Below, piece by piece: positions 1 through 11,287 of a stretch of DNA of 32,227 bases (positions are counted from its first letter, which is position 1; each line of letters begins with the position of its first letter). The notes under the pieces were generated by a model. It ran no database searches and was not told where the DNA came from. It saw nothing but the letters and a program-made list of their open reading frames with translations. This DNA is from Bacteroidota bacterium (lineage in GTDB: Bacteria; Bacteroidota; Bacteroidia; Bacteroidales; UBA6013). The stretch spans positions 1 to 32,227 of the forward strand of contig JAIFMG010000140.1 in NCBI GenBank assembly GCA_020048645.1. Reading direction: 5' to 3'. The translations under genes and the position numbers were made by a program.

Positions 1-470
1 TCGGAAGGAATGACCATGCGCTGCCGTGGATGTGGATTCGGAACCTGTTTTTTTTATACTAACGCAAATATACCTAAATAATTACCAAATTATACGCCTT
101 GGGTGAGCGTTTCATTTGCTATATCTAACAATGGTTTTGTGGTTTCTGAGGTCAACTAATAATTACCGTAGTATTTCAAACATTTTAGAAGCGTACTTAA
201 ATACGATAATTACGTTTTCACGTTCCAAAGCAAAGGTTACTAAACCTTTTTTTTTGTTCAATGTTTACAAATTACACATTTCAGTTTAATTATTTTTTGC
301 GTTTTGTAACCATTTTTCCAAATATCTGTTGAAGGCTATAACGATGTAATTATATCGAAGATTGCTTTATTTACGCTATAACTTTACACTCAATGAATTG
401 GTGGGTCCAGTTTTAAAGTCGTTTTTTACATTTATTGATTTGTAACTAATTGATAATCAAGAATAAAATT

Positions 471-542
471 ATGAAAAGTATGGTAGAAGTGACATTTTTA
501 GACCGGACTCATTGGTCTTTTTTTGCAATATCCAAGAATTAA
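471..542 (+). other. Tiny 23-codon reading frame, possible gene remnant
   Basis: ATG at 471 opens a 23-codon frame beginning MKSMVEVTF and ending in FFAISKN before a TAA. The ATG follows an A-rich leader and the palindrome TTGATAATCAA, a plausible start context for Bacteroidota. The peptide is unrecognised. It may be a small protein, the first codons of a gene cut off by deletion, or chance in AT-rich DNA. Confidence 0.2.
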
Positions 543-715
543 ATTGCTTGGACTAGTTTCATCGTCTGATAGTCTATCACTGTCTCATCATTTAGCAACG
601 GAAATTCAACTTCTTTGGATGTGATATTTTTGCTAAACATTTGTTTTGCTGCATGATTTGATTGGAGTATTAATTTTCATCTAATTTGGTTTCTTACTTT
701 TTTAGATATATTCAT
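539..715 (-). pseudogene. Short interrupted reading frame downstream of the ATPase gene
   Basis: On the minus strand an ATG at 715 opens MNISKKVRNQIR, is stopped by TGA (679-677), then continues in the same frame for 45 codons, ending DYQTMKLVQAI before TAA at 541-539. It starts 30 nt after the stop of the 618-aa ATPase gene on the same strand, so it could be a second, broken gene of that unit. An internal ATG could give a 33-aa product. The family is unrecognised and the amino-acid composition is only suggestive of coding. Confidence 0.22.
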
Positions 716-745
716 TTTTGTCAAACATAGCAATCTTATCATTGT

Positions 746-2602
746 CTAATCATTATTCTGTTTTAAACCTTCTTTCAAAATGTTTAAGAAAGTGGAATTT
801 CTACTTTCTGCATCTTTTAAAAATGCGTCAAATGATTGAATATAAATACCAATTGGAATTTTGAAATCATCTTCCATATATATATCTTGAGGTTTATATA
901 GAACAGTATCGTTTGAATATAATTCCGCAAACCCAAAACCTTTTAACAATCTTATGAAAGGTTTATCTAAGTCAATTATTCCGTAAAACCAAATTCGTTG
1001 TATTTTATTTTGATAATATTCCAACAATTTTGTTGCTCTTCTAACTAATTGAACAACAATATCATTCTTTCTTTCTAATGGTAATCCTAATTTTTTTAGT
1101 TCAACAATTACAACATCAACCTTTTCCGTTTTTAAAGGGTCATTTGAAAAAACAATAGCAATATCAGGTCTGTTTTCATCTTTTTCTGTCAAACTTTCTT
1201 CTTCTGTAATTTTTTGTAATAGTTTATCCATTTCTAAATCGCTCAAAATTACAGAGTAGGACATATATTTATCATCAAGTAGCCAAGCATTATTTTGATA
1301 CAAATCGTTCATAAATTGCGATTTTTGAAATGATTTTCGCATTGGAACAATTATGTTATGAATGTCTTGCTCTTTGTTTTTTATGTCAATTTGTTTTAAC
1401 TTATTGATAATTTTGGAACGATATAAAATATACTCGGTTAATAATCTTGACGAGACTTCTAATGATTGTTCATACTGATTATCAGTTAAATTTGTTGCCT
1501 CTAATATTTCCTTTTGTGCGTTAAAAAATTTCTTCTGCGCAATTTCAAGTGATTTTTCTTTATCAATTAGGCCAACAGATTTTTTTTCAAAATATCCTTG
1601 TAAGTGTGGATATTGATTTGTTAAAATTTCATTAGTTTTTTTATTTCTTTCTTGTATTGCAGGAATGTTGTCATTTAGTATTTCTGTAACTTTTTCTCTA
1701 AACAATCTTTTTACAGTTTTTAATTCAATATCACTTATTTCTAATGTTTCTCTTGATGGATTTACTTTGCCTGTGAAAAAATCTGAAATTAGTAAAAAAA
1801 TAATTTCATAACCTTGCGGGATACTATTTTTTGAAATAATCTCCATATCAACTGTCCTGCCATCAGCGCAAATTGCTGTAATAGTTGCTTGGTCTTGATG
1901 ATTTGTTTTGATACTATAATGTAATTCTAAATCTTTAAACAAATCCAAACCTGTTGCTGGTATTTTCTCAACTTTAAAATCTGGCAATGAGTTAATATTC
2001 AACTCTTTATTTTCATTATAAAAATTTTTTTCAGGATTGGGTTCTTTTGTCTCCAAATGAATTTTAATACTTAAATTTTTATTTCTAATTTTCAGAGAAT
2101 ACAAAAGAGGATAAAATTTTAAGAGGATAGATTTTCTTATCGCTGTTGGTCTTAAATAATCGTATTGTTTTACTTTTTGACCTGTATAACCTATAAATTT
2201 TAATGATGTTTTTTTATTTGAATTTTCAATTTCAGTAATTTCAGATTTTCCCTTAAAACTACTCGTAAATTGAAATTTCCGTAATTTATTTTCATAAATA
2301 CTCTCAACTTCAATTTGTTTAAAATAGTTTAGAAAAACTAATCTCCCAATTCCTTTGTGGTCGTTTTCTTCGGTTTCTAGTAAATTTGAAAATTTATAAA
2401 AATTTTCTTCGTTAAAGCCTTCTCCATTATCAACAATTTCAATAGATAATGTATCAGGTTGATTATAGGCATTTATTTTGATAAAAATATCTATCAAATC
2501 AGCATTAGCGTCAATAGAATTTGCAATTGCTTCAAAATAAACCATTTCCAAAGATGGGTTTGGAAAAAATAGTTTAACTGCTTTTTTAATATTTATATTC
2601 AT
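746..2602 (-). CDS. GHKL (Hsp90/MutL-like) ATPase with C-terminal PD-(D/E)XK-like nuclease domain, candidate defence protein
   Basis: A 618-aa soluble protein. The N-terminus has the Bergerat ATP-binding fold: E24 and N28 in the N box (FEAIANSIDANAD), D58-N-G-E-G-F63 as the G1 box, and K83-G-I-G-R87 as the G2 box. This is the order seen in Hsp90, MutL and MORC-type ATPases rather than histidine kinases, as no kinase dimerisation domain is present. A charged, probably helical middle follows. Near the C-terminus D480 (in PDIAIVF), E501-L-K503 (in VIVELKK) and a downstream Q and Y in an amphipathic helix fit a PD-(D/E)XK nuclease core. Inference: ATP-driven conformational change controlling a nuclease, as in several anti-phage ATPase-nuclease proteins. 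It sits alone in AT-rich DNA unlike the rest of the window, which suggests transfer. No named defence system can be assigned. The ATG at 2602 is the first start consistent with the N box. Confidence 0.75.
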   Translation of the reverse strand: MNINIKKAVKLFFPNPSLEMVYFEAIANSIDANADLIDIFIKINAYNQPDTLSIEIVDNGEGFNEENFYKFSNLLETEENDHKGIGRLVFLNYFKQIEVESIYENKLRKFQFTSSFKGKSEITEIENSNKKTSLKFIGYTGQKVKQYDYLRPTAIRKSILLKFYPLLYSLKIRNKNLSIKIHLETKEPNPEKNFYNENKELNINSLPDFKVEKIPATGLDLFKDLELHYSIKTNHQDQATITAICADGRTVDMEIISKNSIPQGYEIIFLLISDFFTGKVNPSRETLEISDIELKTVKRLFREKVTEILNDNIPAIQERNKKTNEILTNQYPHLQGYFEKKSVGLIDKEKSLEIAQKKFFNAQKEILEATNLTDNQYEQSLEVSSRLLTEYILYRSKIINKLKQIDIKNKEQDIHNIIVPMRKSFQKSQFMNDLYQNNAWLLDDKYMSYSVILSDLEMDKLLQKITEEESLTEKDENRPDIAIVFSNDPLKTEKVDVVIVELKKLGLPLERKNDIVVQLVRRATKLLEYYQNKIQRIWFYGIIDLDKPFIRLLKGFGFAELYSNDTVLYKPQDIYMEDDFKIPIGIYIQSFDAFLKDAESRNSTFLNILKEGLKQNND

Positions 2603-2646
2603 TTAGTTTCATTTTTAGTAAACACTAACATCACTACTTCTCATCG

Positions 2647-3060
2647 TCAATTCCTACCCCAAAGCACCATGATGCGTTGGAATCTAAATGCACAGCTCAA
2701 TTGGAAGCCTTCGGGCCCGTAGGCCACCACCAGCCGACTCTGACCCTGGGCATGTGCGATTTTGAAGGGTAGCCTGTTCATTGGGGGATTGAAATTGACG
2801 ATTGCCAAAGCTACAAACTATACCTTGGAAAAGCAAGTGCTTGGGCGATTTTTTTCCTCGCTCATGGTTGCGTTGTGGTTGGGGAGGTCATTGGCAAGCC
2901 CCAAGTCATTGATGGTCAATGGAAAAGATTGCGCTTGGGGATGCAGGGCGGTGTTGCGCGGCCAGAGGAAGGCCAGGTGTGCGGGAAGGGAATCGGGCGA
3001 AGTGGCCAAACGGTGCTTGGCCGCAAGTCCTGTGCTGCGAATGGCCCAACCGGTGGAAGG
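2647..3060 (-). pseudogene. Decayed reading frame of unknown family
   Basis: On the minus strand one frame runs from just after the tRNA-like remnant to a TGA at 2649-2647, broken by a TAG at 2820-2818. The upstream part reads like real protein (for example SLPAHLAFLWPRNTALHP then SFPLTINDLGLANDLPNHNA), and after the stop it continues with FKIAHAQGQSRLVVAYGPEG and ends at VLWGRN. No family is recognised and no start codon or ribosome site is evident. It most likely represents a degraded gene fragment at the island boundary. Opposite-strand frames here look like shadows. The rest of the 2603-3170 gap holds only the tRNA remnant. Confidence 0.25.
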
Positions 3061-3070
3061 CTGGTTGGAA

Positions 3071-3126
3071 TGGTGGCATCACCAGGAATCGAACAACATC
3101 ACGATTTTCAGTTCTCTGCTCTACCT
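3071..3126 (-). tRNA. Partial, degenerate tRNA-Phe-like sequence (pseudo-tRNA)
   Basis: Read on the minus strand the segment has GGTAGAGCA (D-arm 3' side), an anticodon loop CTGAAAA (anticodon GAA, Phe), the T-loop TTCGATT, and an acceptor end TGATGCCACCA with encoded CCA at 3073-3071. The 5' acceptor strand and first half of the D arm are absent: the bases upstream do not contain the expected GGCATCA. The anticodon and T stems are badly mismatched, so a functional tRNA is unlikely. The best explanation is a displaced 3' tRNA fragment of the kind left by tRNA-targeted integration, with the CCA end facing the AT-rich segment. Confidence 0.5.
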
Positions 3127-3170
3127 AGGGTACCCTTGGGGCCTCACGCTTTTGCAAGAAACCATCTTCT

Positions 3171-4475
3171 TCACGCCCAAATGCTGTAAAGGCCCCAATA
3201 GGAAAACCCAGCGAGCAAGAAAACATAGACCAAGGTGTTAGAAACCAATGTCGTTTTGGTCCACAGCTTGACTTCGGCAGACTTTAGTTTTTGATAGGAT
3301 TGGTAAACCAATGGGACAATCGTTACCAACAACAGGAACGGAATGTAGGATGAAGCACTGATCAGTATTGATTCACGGTGTTTGAAGGGAGCATCAAAAT
3401 AGAAAATGTACTTGTTGGTGACCAAAACAAATAGGTAAGCGACAAGCAGTAGATTGATGGCAGCCATTGCGATAAAAGGGCGGAATGAAATCGCAAGCTT
3501 GTTGTTTTTCCAGAACATGGGGATGCCGAGCAAAAGCGCGAAGAGGGCCAAAAAACCTGCGAGAACTACAAGCAAAATTCGCAATTCGGGGATGTTAAAG
3601 GGCGTCTTGTAGTTGACAAGTCTTTCAAATTCAGCGTTTTGGGGGAACAACTCTGGGATGCTCAAGATATGGTCGCCTTTTGCCAATTCCTCAACCAGGC
3701 TAAAGCGTACAGCGGAATCGTACACATGATAAAAGTACAGGTGTACGGTTTTGTCCTTCGTATCCCAAATTGAAGAGATCAATGTGCCATCTCCATTTCT
3801 TTTCCGGCATACGTGCATGGTGTCAGAAAGCGCGGTGCAATAGGCCAAGGAAGATCGCATGGGGTGTTTTTTCAGGAAATCTTCCCCATTCCTGTACCTC
3901 TCCATTTGCCTGGCCTGTTCATTGTCGGTTATCGAGGGGCAAAAGTTGGCCAGGACATAGGCCGGATCATTGCCTTCCAAGATTTGGTAAGGTTCCACGA
4001 GCAGATAATCTCCCAAGCTGTCGATGTAGATGAAAACGCCGTCGATGAAGAAGCTGTGGTCGTATTGCTCGATGTAACGTTTCACGTCCGCCACGGTCGC
4101 GCATTGGTGAAGGATGTTTGTCAGGTATTCCGCCTCATCCGTAATTTTCAACCGGTTCGCGAATGGATTGGGTTGGCTCGGGTAATAGGAAGCCAAACGA
4201 GAGAAAGCCAGCCCTGCGGTGTTCATGCCCGATTGCGGGGCTGTCCTGTTGCGGCTTACTTCCCTGGCCCCGCTAAATCCGGCACCGTATTCGTTCGGCT
4301 GCTGCGCATTCTCGAACCATATTTTAGGTGTTGTGAGCCAATCGTCATGATTGCAGCCCACCATAGTTTTTCCATCAACGGTGATTTTATACATGCTGCA
4401 TGACTGGACCTCGGTCCGCGACAGGCTTAGGAGAAGGAGTACCAGGAGGACGATATGGCTTTTGTTTCGCTTCAT
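3171..4475 (-). CDS. Secreted/membrane Ntn-hydrolase-like protein (C45/penicillin acylase-like) with four C-terminal membrane helices
   Basis: A 434-aa protein. A hydrophobic signal segment (residues 8-19) ends just before C26 in VQSCSMYKITVDG. C26 would become the N-terminal nucleophile, as in linear amide C-N hydrolases and acyl-coenzyme A:6-aminopenicillanate acyltransferase relatives; the following GCNHDDW (40-46) matches the GxNxDW-type motif of that group. GMNTAGLAF further on is also typical. After about residue 290 come four hydrophobic spans near 295-321, 332-356, 368-392 and 408-432. The catalytic part therefore lies outside the cytoplasm, tethered to the membrane. The substrate is unknown: an N-acyl amide, bile-salt-like, lactone or peptide bond are options. 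A lipoprotein reading of C26 is a weaker alternative. The gene ends 44 nt from the tRNA remnant on the same strand. Confidence 0.62.
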   Translation of the reverse strand: MKRNKSHIVLLVLLLLSLSRTEVQSCSMYKITVDGKTMVGCNHDDWLTTPKIWFENAQQPNEYGAGFSGAREVSRNRTAPQSGMNTAGLAFSRLASYYPSQPNPFANRLKITDEAEYLTNILHQCATVADVKRYIEQYDHSFFIDGVFIYIDSLGDYLLVEPYQILEGNDPAYVLANFCPSITDNEQARQMERYRNGEDFLKKHPMRSSLAYCTALSDTMHVCRKRNGDGTLISSIWDTKDKTVHLYFYHVYDSAVRFSLVEELAKGDHILSIPELFPQNAEFERLVNYKTPFNIPELRILLVVLAGFLALFALLLGIPMFWKNNKLAISFRPFIAMAAINLLLVAYLFVLVTNKYIFYFDAPFKHRESILISASSYIPFLLLVTIVPLVYQSYQKLKSAEVKLWTKTTLVSNTLVYVFLLAGFSYWGLYSIWA

Positions 4476-4610
4476 TGTGGGAATGCTTTTTTTGTGTTTT
4501 GTCCAGTTGCAAGGCTGGAAATGCGCATTTGCCGTAAGGTAGCGGGGCAGGTGTCGCGAAGCGTGGCAAAGCCGTTGAGGATGGCTGGCACCCGGTGCGA
4601 GGGTGCGTTT

Positions 4611-6335
4611 CTAACTTTCTTCCAGGGGCAGGCTTATGAAGGGTTCTTTGCCTGCGAAGACGATGGGGATTTTGATGATATTCTGAATTTTAACCTTATG
4701 GGCGAGCAGTTCTTTGTAGTAATGGTTTTTATCGATCTGGGCCGATGCAAGCTGGATCGCTTCATGGATTCGTTTCTGGAAATTAGCCTTGTTTTCGTTG
4801 TCTCTTTGCTTTTCTATGGATTTGATTTCGATGACCACTCCATTCTTTGATTTGTCGTGAGGAACCAGCATAATATCGTATCGCCCTTCTCCGCTTTCCC
4901 GGTTTGATTTTATGATGTAATCATCGCCGATGATGGCAAGCAAGCCCAAAATATAGGACTGATAGACATATTCGTTGTTTTTCGCTGTATCGTAATAGCT
5001 AAAAGTATCTCCAATGATTTGCTTGAACCCAAGCTCAAACTCCTTGACATGGTTGTTGAGCAGATGGTGCGTTGTATCTTGCAACAGTGATTTGATGATC
5101 TTGATGTCCGTTTGCAGCCATTCGAGAATTGTATCCTGGAAGACGGTTTTTAGTTCATAGTTCGGGATGACCAACTCGTATTCCTTTCTCGAAACCTTGT
5201 TTCGCGTGGTCAGGTACCCACCAAAGGTGAGGAGGGTCCACAATACTTCTTTGGGTGTATCCAGATCGGTGAACACGAAGTTCTCTTCTATGTCTTTTAC
5301 GATGGTTTCGTTGTTGATCAGCTTTAGGATTTCTTGTCGGACATTGTCCGCATTTTTCTTCTTTATTTCATTTTTGATCAGTTCATTGCTGCTTGTGTTG
5401 GTCCAAAATGTCTTGAATGTTTCATTTTTGCTGACGACGAAATTCAAGATTGACCAAGGATTGTAGATAGGGGTGGTCTCTCCAAATTTGTATCCGTCGT
5501 ACCATCGTTTTATTTCTGCGTAATCTGTTTTGATGTTGAAATCGGCCAGGATTCCTCTTACTTCTGGTTCTGTGAATCCGAATTTATCCGAAAATTCATC
5601 CTCTAAAATCGAGCAAACACTCAAGTTGTTCAGGCCTGAAAAAATACTCTCTTTGGATACGCGCAGAATCCCTGTGATGATGCCCTTGTAAAGATTGGAG
5701 TTGTCTTTGAAGGCTCCGCTCAGCAGATTCCGCATGAAGGAAACGGCTTCGTCATAGAACTTTGCGTAGCTCGCTTGGATGGGCGTGTCGTATTCATCGA
5801 CCAGGATCACAACTTTTTCGTGGTGGTAGCGGTGCAGATAATCGCTCAATTCGGATAGGCTTACCGCGAAATCGACGGTATCACCAGTTTCCGTGATTAT
5901 TTTGTCAAACTTGATTTTCTCATGCTTTGACAAAACATTGTTGTTGAGCAGGTATTCATGGTGCTGGTACAGCTTTGAAATTTCTTTTTTGATGTATTTG
6001 AACGTCTCATCCCAATTTCTTGCTTTGGCGTCTTTGAAGCTGAGGCTTATCGTGGGATATTTGCAGCAATGTTGTTGGATGTCGTGCCCGACCTGCCCTA
6101 TTTTCAAGTCCTTGAACAGTTGTTGGTTTTCAGGATCGCCTTTCTCGAAGTAGCATTGGAGCATGGACAAGTTCAACGTTTTGCCAAATCGGCGGGGGCG
6201 GGGCAGCAGCAGGACATTTTTTTCAGTCTCGATCACCTCTTGGATGAACAGGCTTTTGTCAACAAAGTAGGAGTTGGATTGAATGATATTCTTGAAGTCT
6301 GAATATCCCAAGTTCAATTTTTTCCTTTCGGCCAT
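4611..6335 (-). CDS. AAA-ATPase-like protein with PD-(D/E)XK nuclease domain (AAA-ATPase_like / PDDEXK_9 type)
   Basis: A 574-aa protein of a family abundant in Bacteroidota, usually annotated 'ATP-binding protein' or 'AAA family ATPase'. The N-terminal YFVDKSLFI (23-31) is followed by the Walker A PRPRRFGKT (45-53). The Walker B is VVILVDEYDTPI with D180 and E181. The C-terminal third carries D487 (GRYDIMLV) and E503-I-K505 (VVIEIKS), the catalytic pattern of the PDDEXK_9 nuclease domain. Length and domain order match the family, whose function is not settled; mobile-element or conflict roles are suspected. Gene context gives no partner: yidC is 232 bp upstream and the Ntn-hydrolase gene 135 bp downstream. 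A 6-bp GCACCC/GGGTGC hairpin (4588-4606) lies just beyond the stop without a T-tract on this strand. Confidence 0.85.
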   Translation of the reverse strand: MAERKKLNLGYSDFKNIIQSNSYFVDKSLFIQEVIETEKNVLLLPRPRRFGKTLNLSMLQCYFEKGDPENQQLFKDLKIGQVGHDIQQHCCKYPTISLSFKDAKARNWDETFKYIKKEISKLYQHHEYLLNNNVLSKHEKIKFDKIITETGDTVDFAVSLSELSDYLHRYHHEKVVILVDEYDTPIQASYAKFYDEAVSFMRNLLSGAFKDNSNLYKGIITGILRVSKESIFSGLNNLSVCSILEDEFSDKFGFTEPEVRGILADFNIKTDYAEIKRWYDGYKFGETTPIYNPWSILNFVVSKNETFKTFWTNTSSNELIKNEIKKKNADNVRQEILKLINNETIVKDIEENFVFTDLDTPKEVLWTLLTFGGYLTTRNKVSRKEYELVIPNYELKTVFQDTILEWLQTDIKIIKSLLQDTTHHLLNNHVKEFELGFKQIIGDTFSYYDTAKNNEYVYQSYILGLLAIIGDDYIIKSNRESGEGRYDIMLVPHDKSKNGVVIEIKSIEKQRDNENKANFQKRIHEAIQLASAQIDKNHYYKELLAHKVKIQNIIKIPIVFAGKEPFISLPLEES

Positions 6336-6499
6336 TTTCTTCGCGTTTTGATGTCTGGGAGGAACGCGAATTTAATCAATTCCGCCATAGGTGTTCGGCT
6401 AGCTGGGGAGGATTCGGGTAGGGCGCGCGCCCTGCGGTCCGGCGGGTTTGGTCGTGCTGGCCTGGCGCGGCGGGCTCTTGGTGGGGCTTCGAAAGGCCG

Positions 6500-6533
6500 G
6501 CGCCCCGTCCCTTTTCGGTAGGGGGCGGGGCGC
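6500..6533 (-). terminator. Possible terminator hairpin after yidC
   Basis: GCGCCCCG and CGGGGCGC form an 8-bp perfect stem about 35 nt beyond the yidC stop, with a few further C:G pairs possible inside the 18-nt loop. On the yidC strand it is followed by CGGCCTTTCG, so the T-tract is poor. It may still stall or protect the transcript end. Confidence 0.35.
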
Positions 6534-6542
6534 GGTGCGGTT

Positions 6543-6566
6543 GGGCTGGGGCTGGGCCGGGTGGGG
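6543..6566 (+). other. G-quadruplex-forming motif next to the yidC stop
   Basis: The plus strand has five G-runs of 3-4 separated by one or two bases (runs at 43-45, 48-51, 54-56, 59-61 and 63-66 of the 6500s), ending 2 nt before the yidC stop codon. The G-rich strand is the template for yidC, so the yidC mRNA is C-rich here. Surrounding DNA is also strongly G-skewed. Confidence 0.5.
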
Positions 6567-6567
6567 C

Positions 6568-10679
<4,112 letters not shown>

Positions 10680-11001
10680 CCGCTTGTTCTTTTGGGGTAA
10701 TGGTCAAGGGTGCCCTTGTCAGGGCCGCGGCCCCAGGGACGGCGAAGATGGCCATTTTTCTGGAATTTCGCCCCCTCTCTCCGAGGCTTCCGGGCCGTCG
10801 GGCAAGTTTTTCGCCGCCCGAGGGCCGGGCCTCGCGGCACCCGGGGCCGATTGGGCCTGGGCAGGCGGGCCGGGCTTCCCATATAGGGAAAGAAAAAAGG
10901 GCCTTTGGAGGGGCGCGCGGCCTTTTCCCAGGGCTTTTTCATTTTTTTTCAGGGAAAGGCAATTTTTTTTTCTTCCCATTTTTTGTTTGAAAAATTAAAG
11001 T

Positions 11002-11009
11002 CAAAAATA
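11002..11009 (-). promoter_or_regulatory. Possible -7 element for aroQ operon
   Basis: On the minus strand TATTTTTG is a perfect match to the Bacteroidota -7 box TAnnTTTG. No TTG lies at the usual 19-21 nt upstream spacing, so the call is weak. It would give aroQ a leader of about 315 nt. Confidence 0.3.
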
Positions 11010-11142
11010 AGAAATTAAAAAATAAAATATTGAATATCAAATATTTAAGGATAACTTTTTTTGATAGTTTGGAAAAAATATGCTTTTGGTTCGATTTTTT
11101 TAGACCAAAATGGTCCGTGGGTCGAAATGAAGGGTCAAGTGA

Positions 11143-11172
11143 TTGATTGACAGGAGTCGGACTTTATTTTGT
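11143..11172 (+). promoter_or_regulatory. Putative Bacteroidota promoter for the tail-fibre-type gene
   Basis: TTG (11143-11145), a 19-nt spacer, then TATTTTGT (11165-11172) approximate the TTG / TAnnTTTG housekeeping promoter, with two mismatches in the -7 box. It is about 110 nt upstream of the ATG at 11288 and correctly oriented. It could serve the downstream secreted-protein block. Confidence 0.4.
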
Positions 11173-11287
11173 TTCGTTTTTGTTAAGGTTTTGGATTTGG
11201 AGGGCTGATCCAGGTAATCATTATTTGGAGTACGCCGGAATCGCGGCACTTTTTCAATCAAAAATCCACCACCTAAAACGCAACGTA

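Larger units (their letters stand above)
1..745. other. AT-rich intergenic region, left end of accessory island
   Basis: No convincing long gene is present. The first 50 or so bases are mixed in composition and the rest is strongly AT-rich with many A/T runs, unlike the GC-rich genes beyond 6.5 kb. It contains an 11-nt palindrome TTGATAATCAA (450-460) just before a 23-codon reading frame (471-542, plus). On the minus strand a short interrupted frame (539-715) lies just beyond the end of the ATPase gene. No tRNA, transposase or integrase is recognisable here. The left boundary of the AT-rich segment may lie near position 50 or outside the window. Confidence 0.6.
10680..11287. other. 608-bp divergent intergenic region
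   Basis: The region separates leftward aroQ from the rightward surface-protein block. The aroQ-proximal 300 bp are GC-rich and contain a 12-bp palindrome GGGCCGCGGCCC (10722-10733) and a CAAGGGTGCCCTTG inverted repeat (10705-10718). Positions 10930-11100 are very AT-rich with long T runs. No RNA gene or riboswitch is recognised. Short frames in the GC-rich half have no protein-like features. Confidence 0.6.

Noticed and set aside
1..745. An insertion sequence at the left end.
   Set aside because: No transposase-like protein, terminal inverted repeats or target duplication could be found.
3071..3146. A functional tRNA-Phe gene.
   Set aside because: The 5' acceptor strand is missing and the anticodon and T stems do not pair, so it is listed only as a remnant.
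11147..11287. Upstream in-frame extension of the tail-fibre-type gene.
   Set aside because: The signal peptide begins at the ATG at 11288, and the extension overlaps the probable promoter. The same reasoning set the starts at 21868 and 29634.
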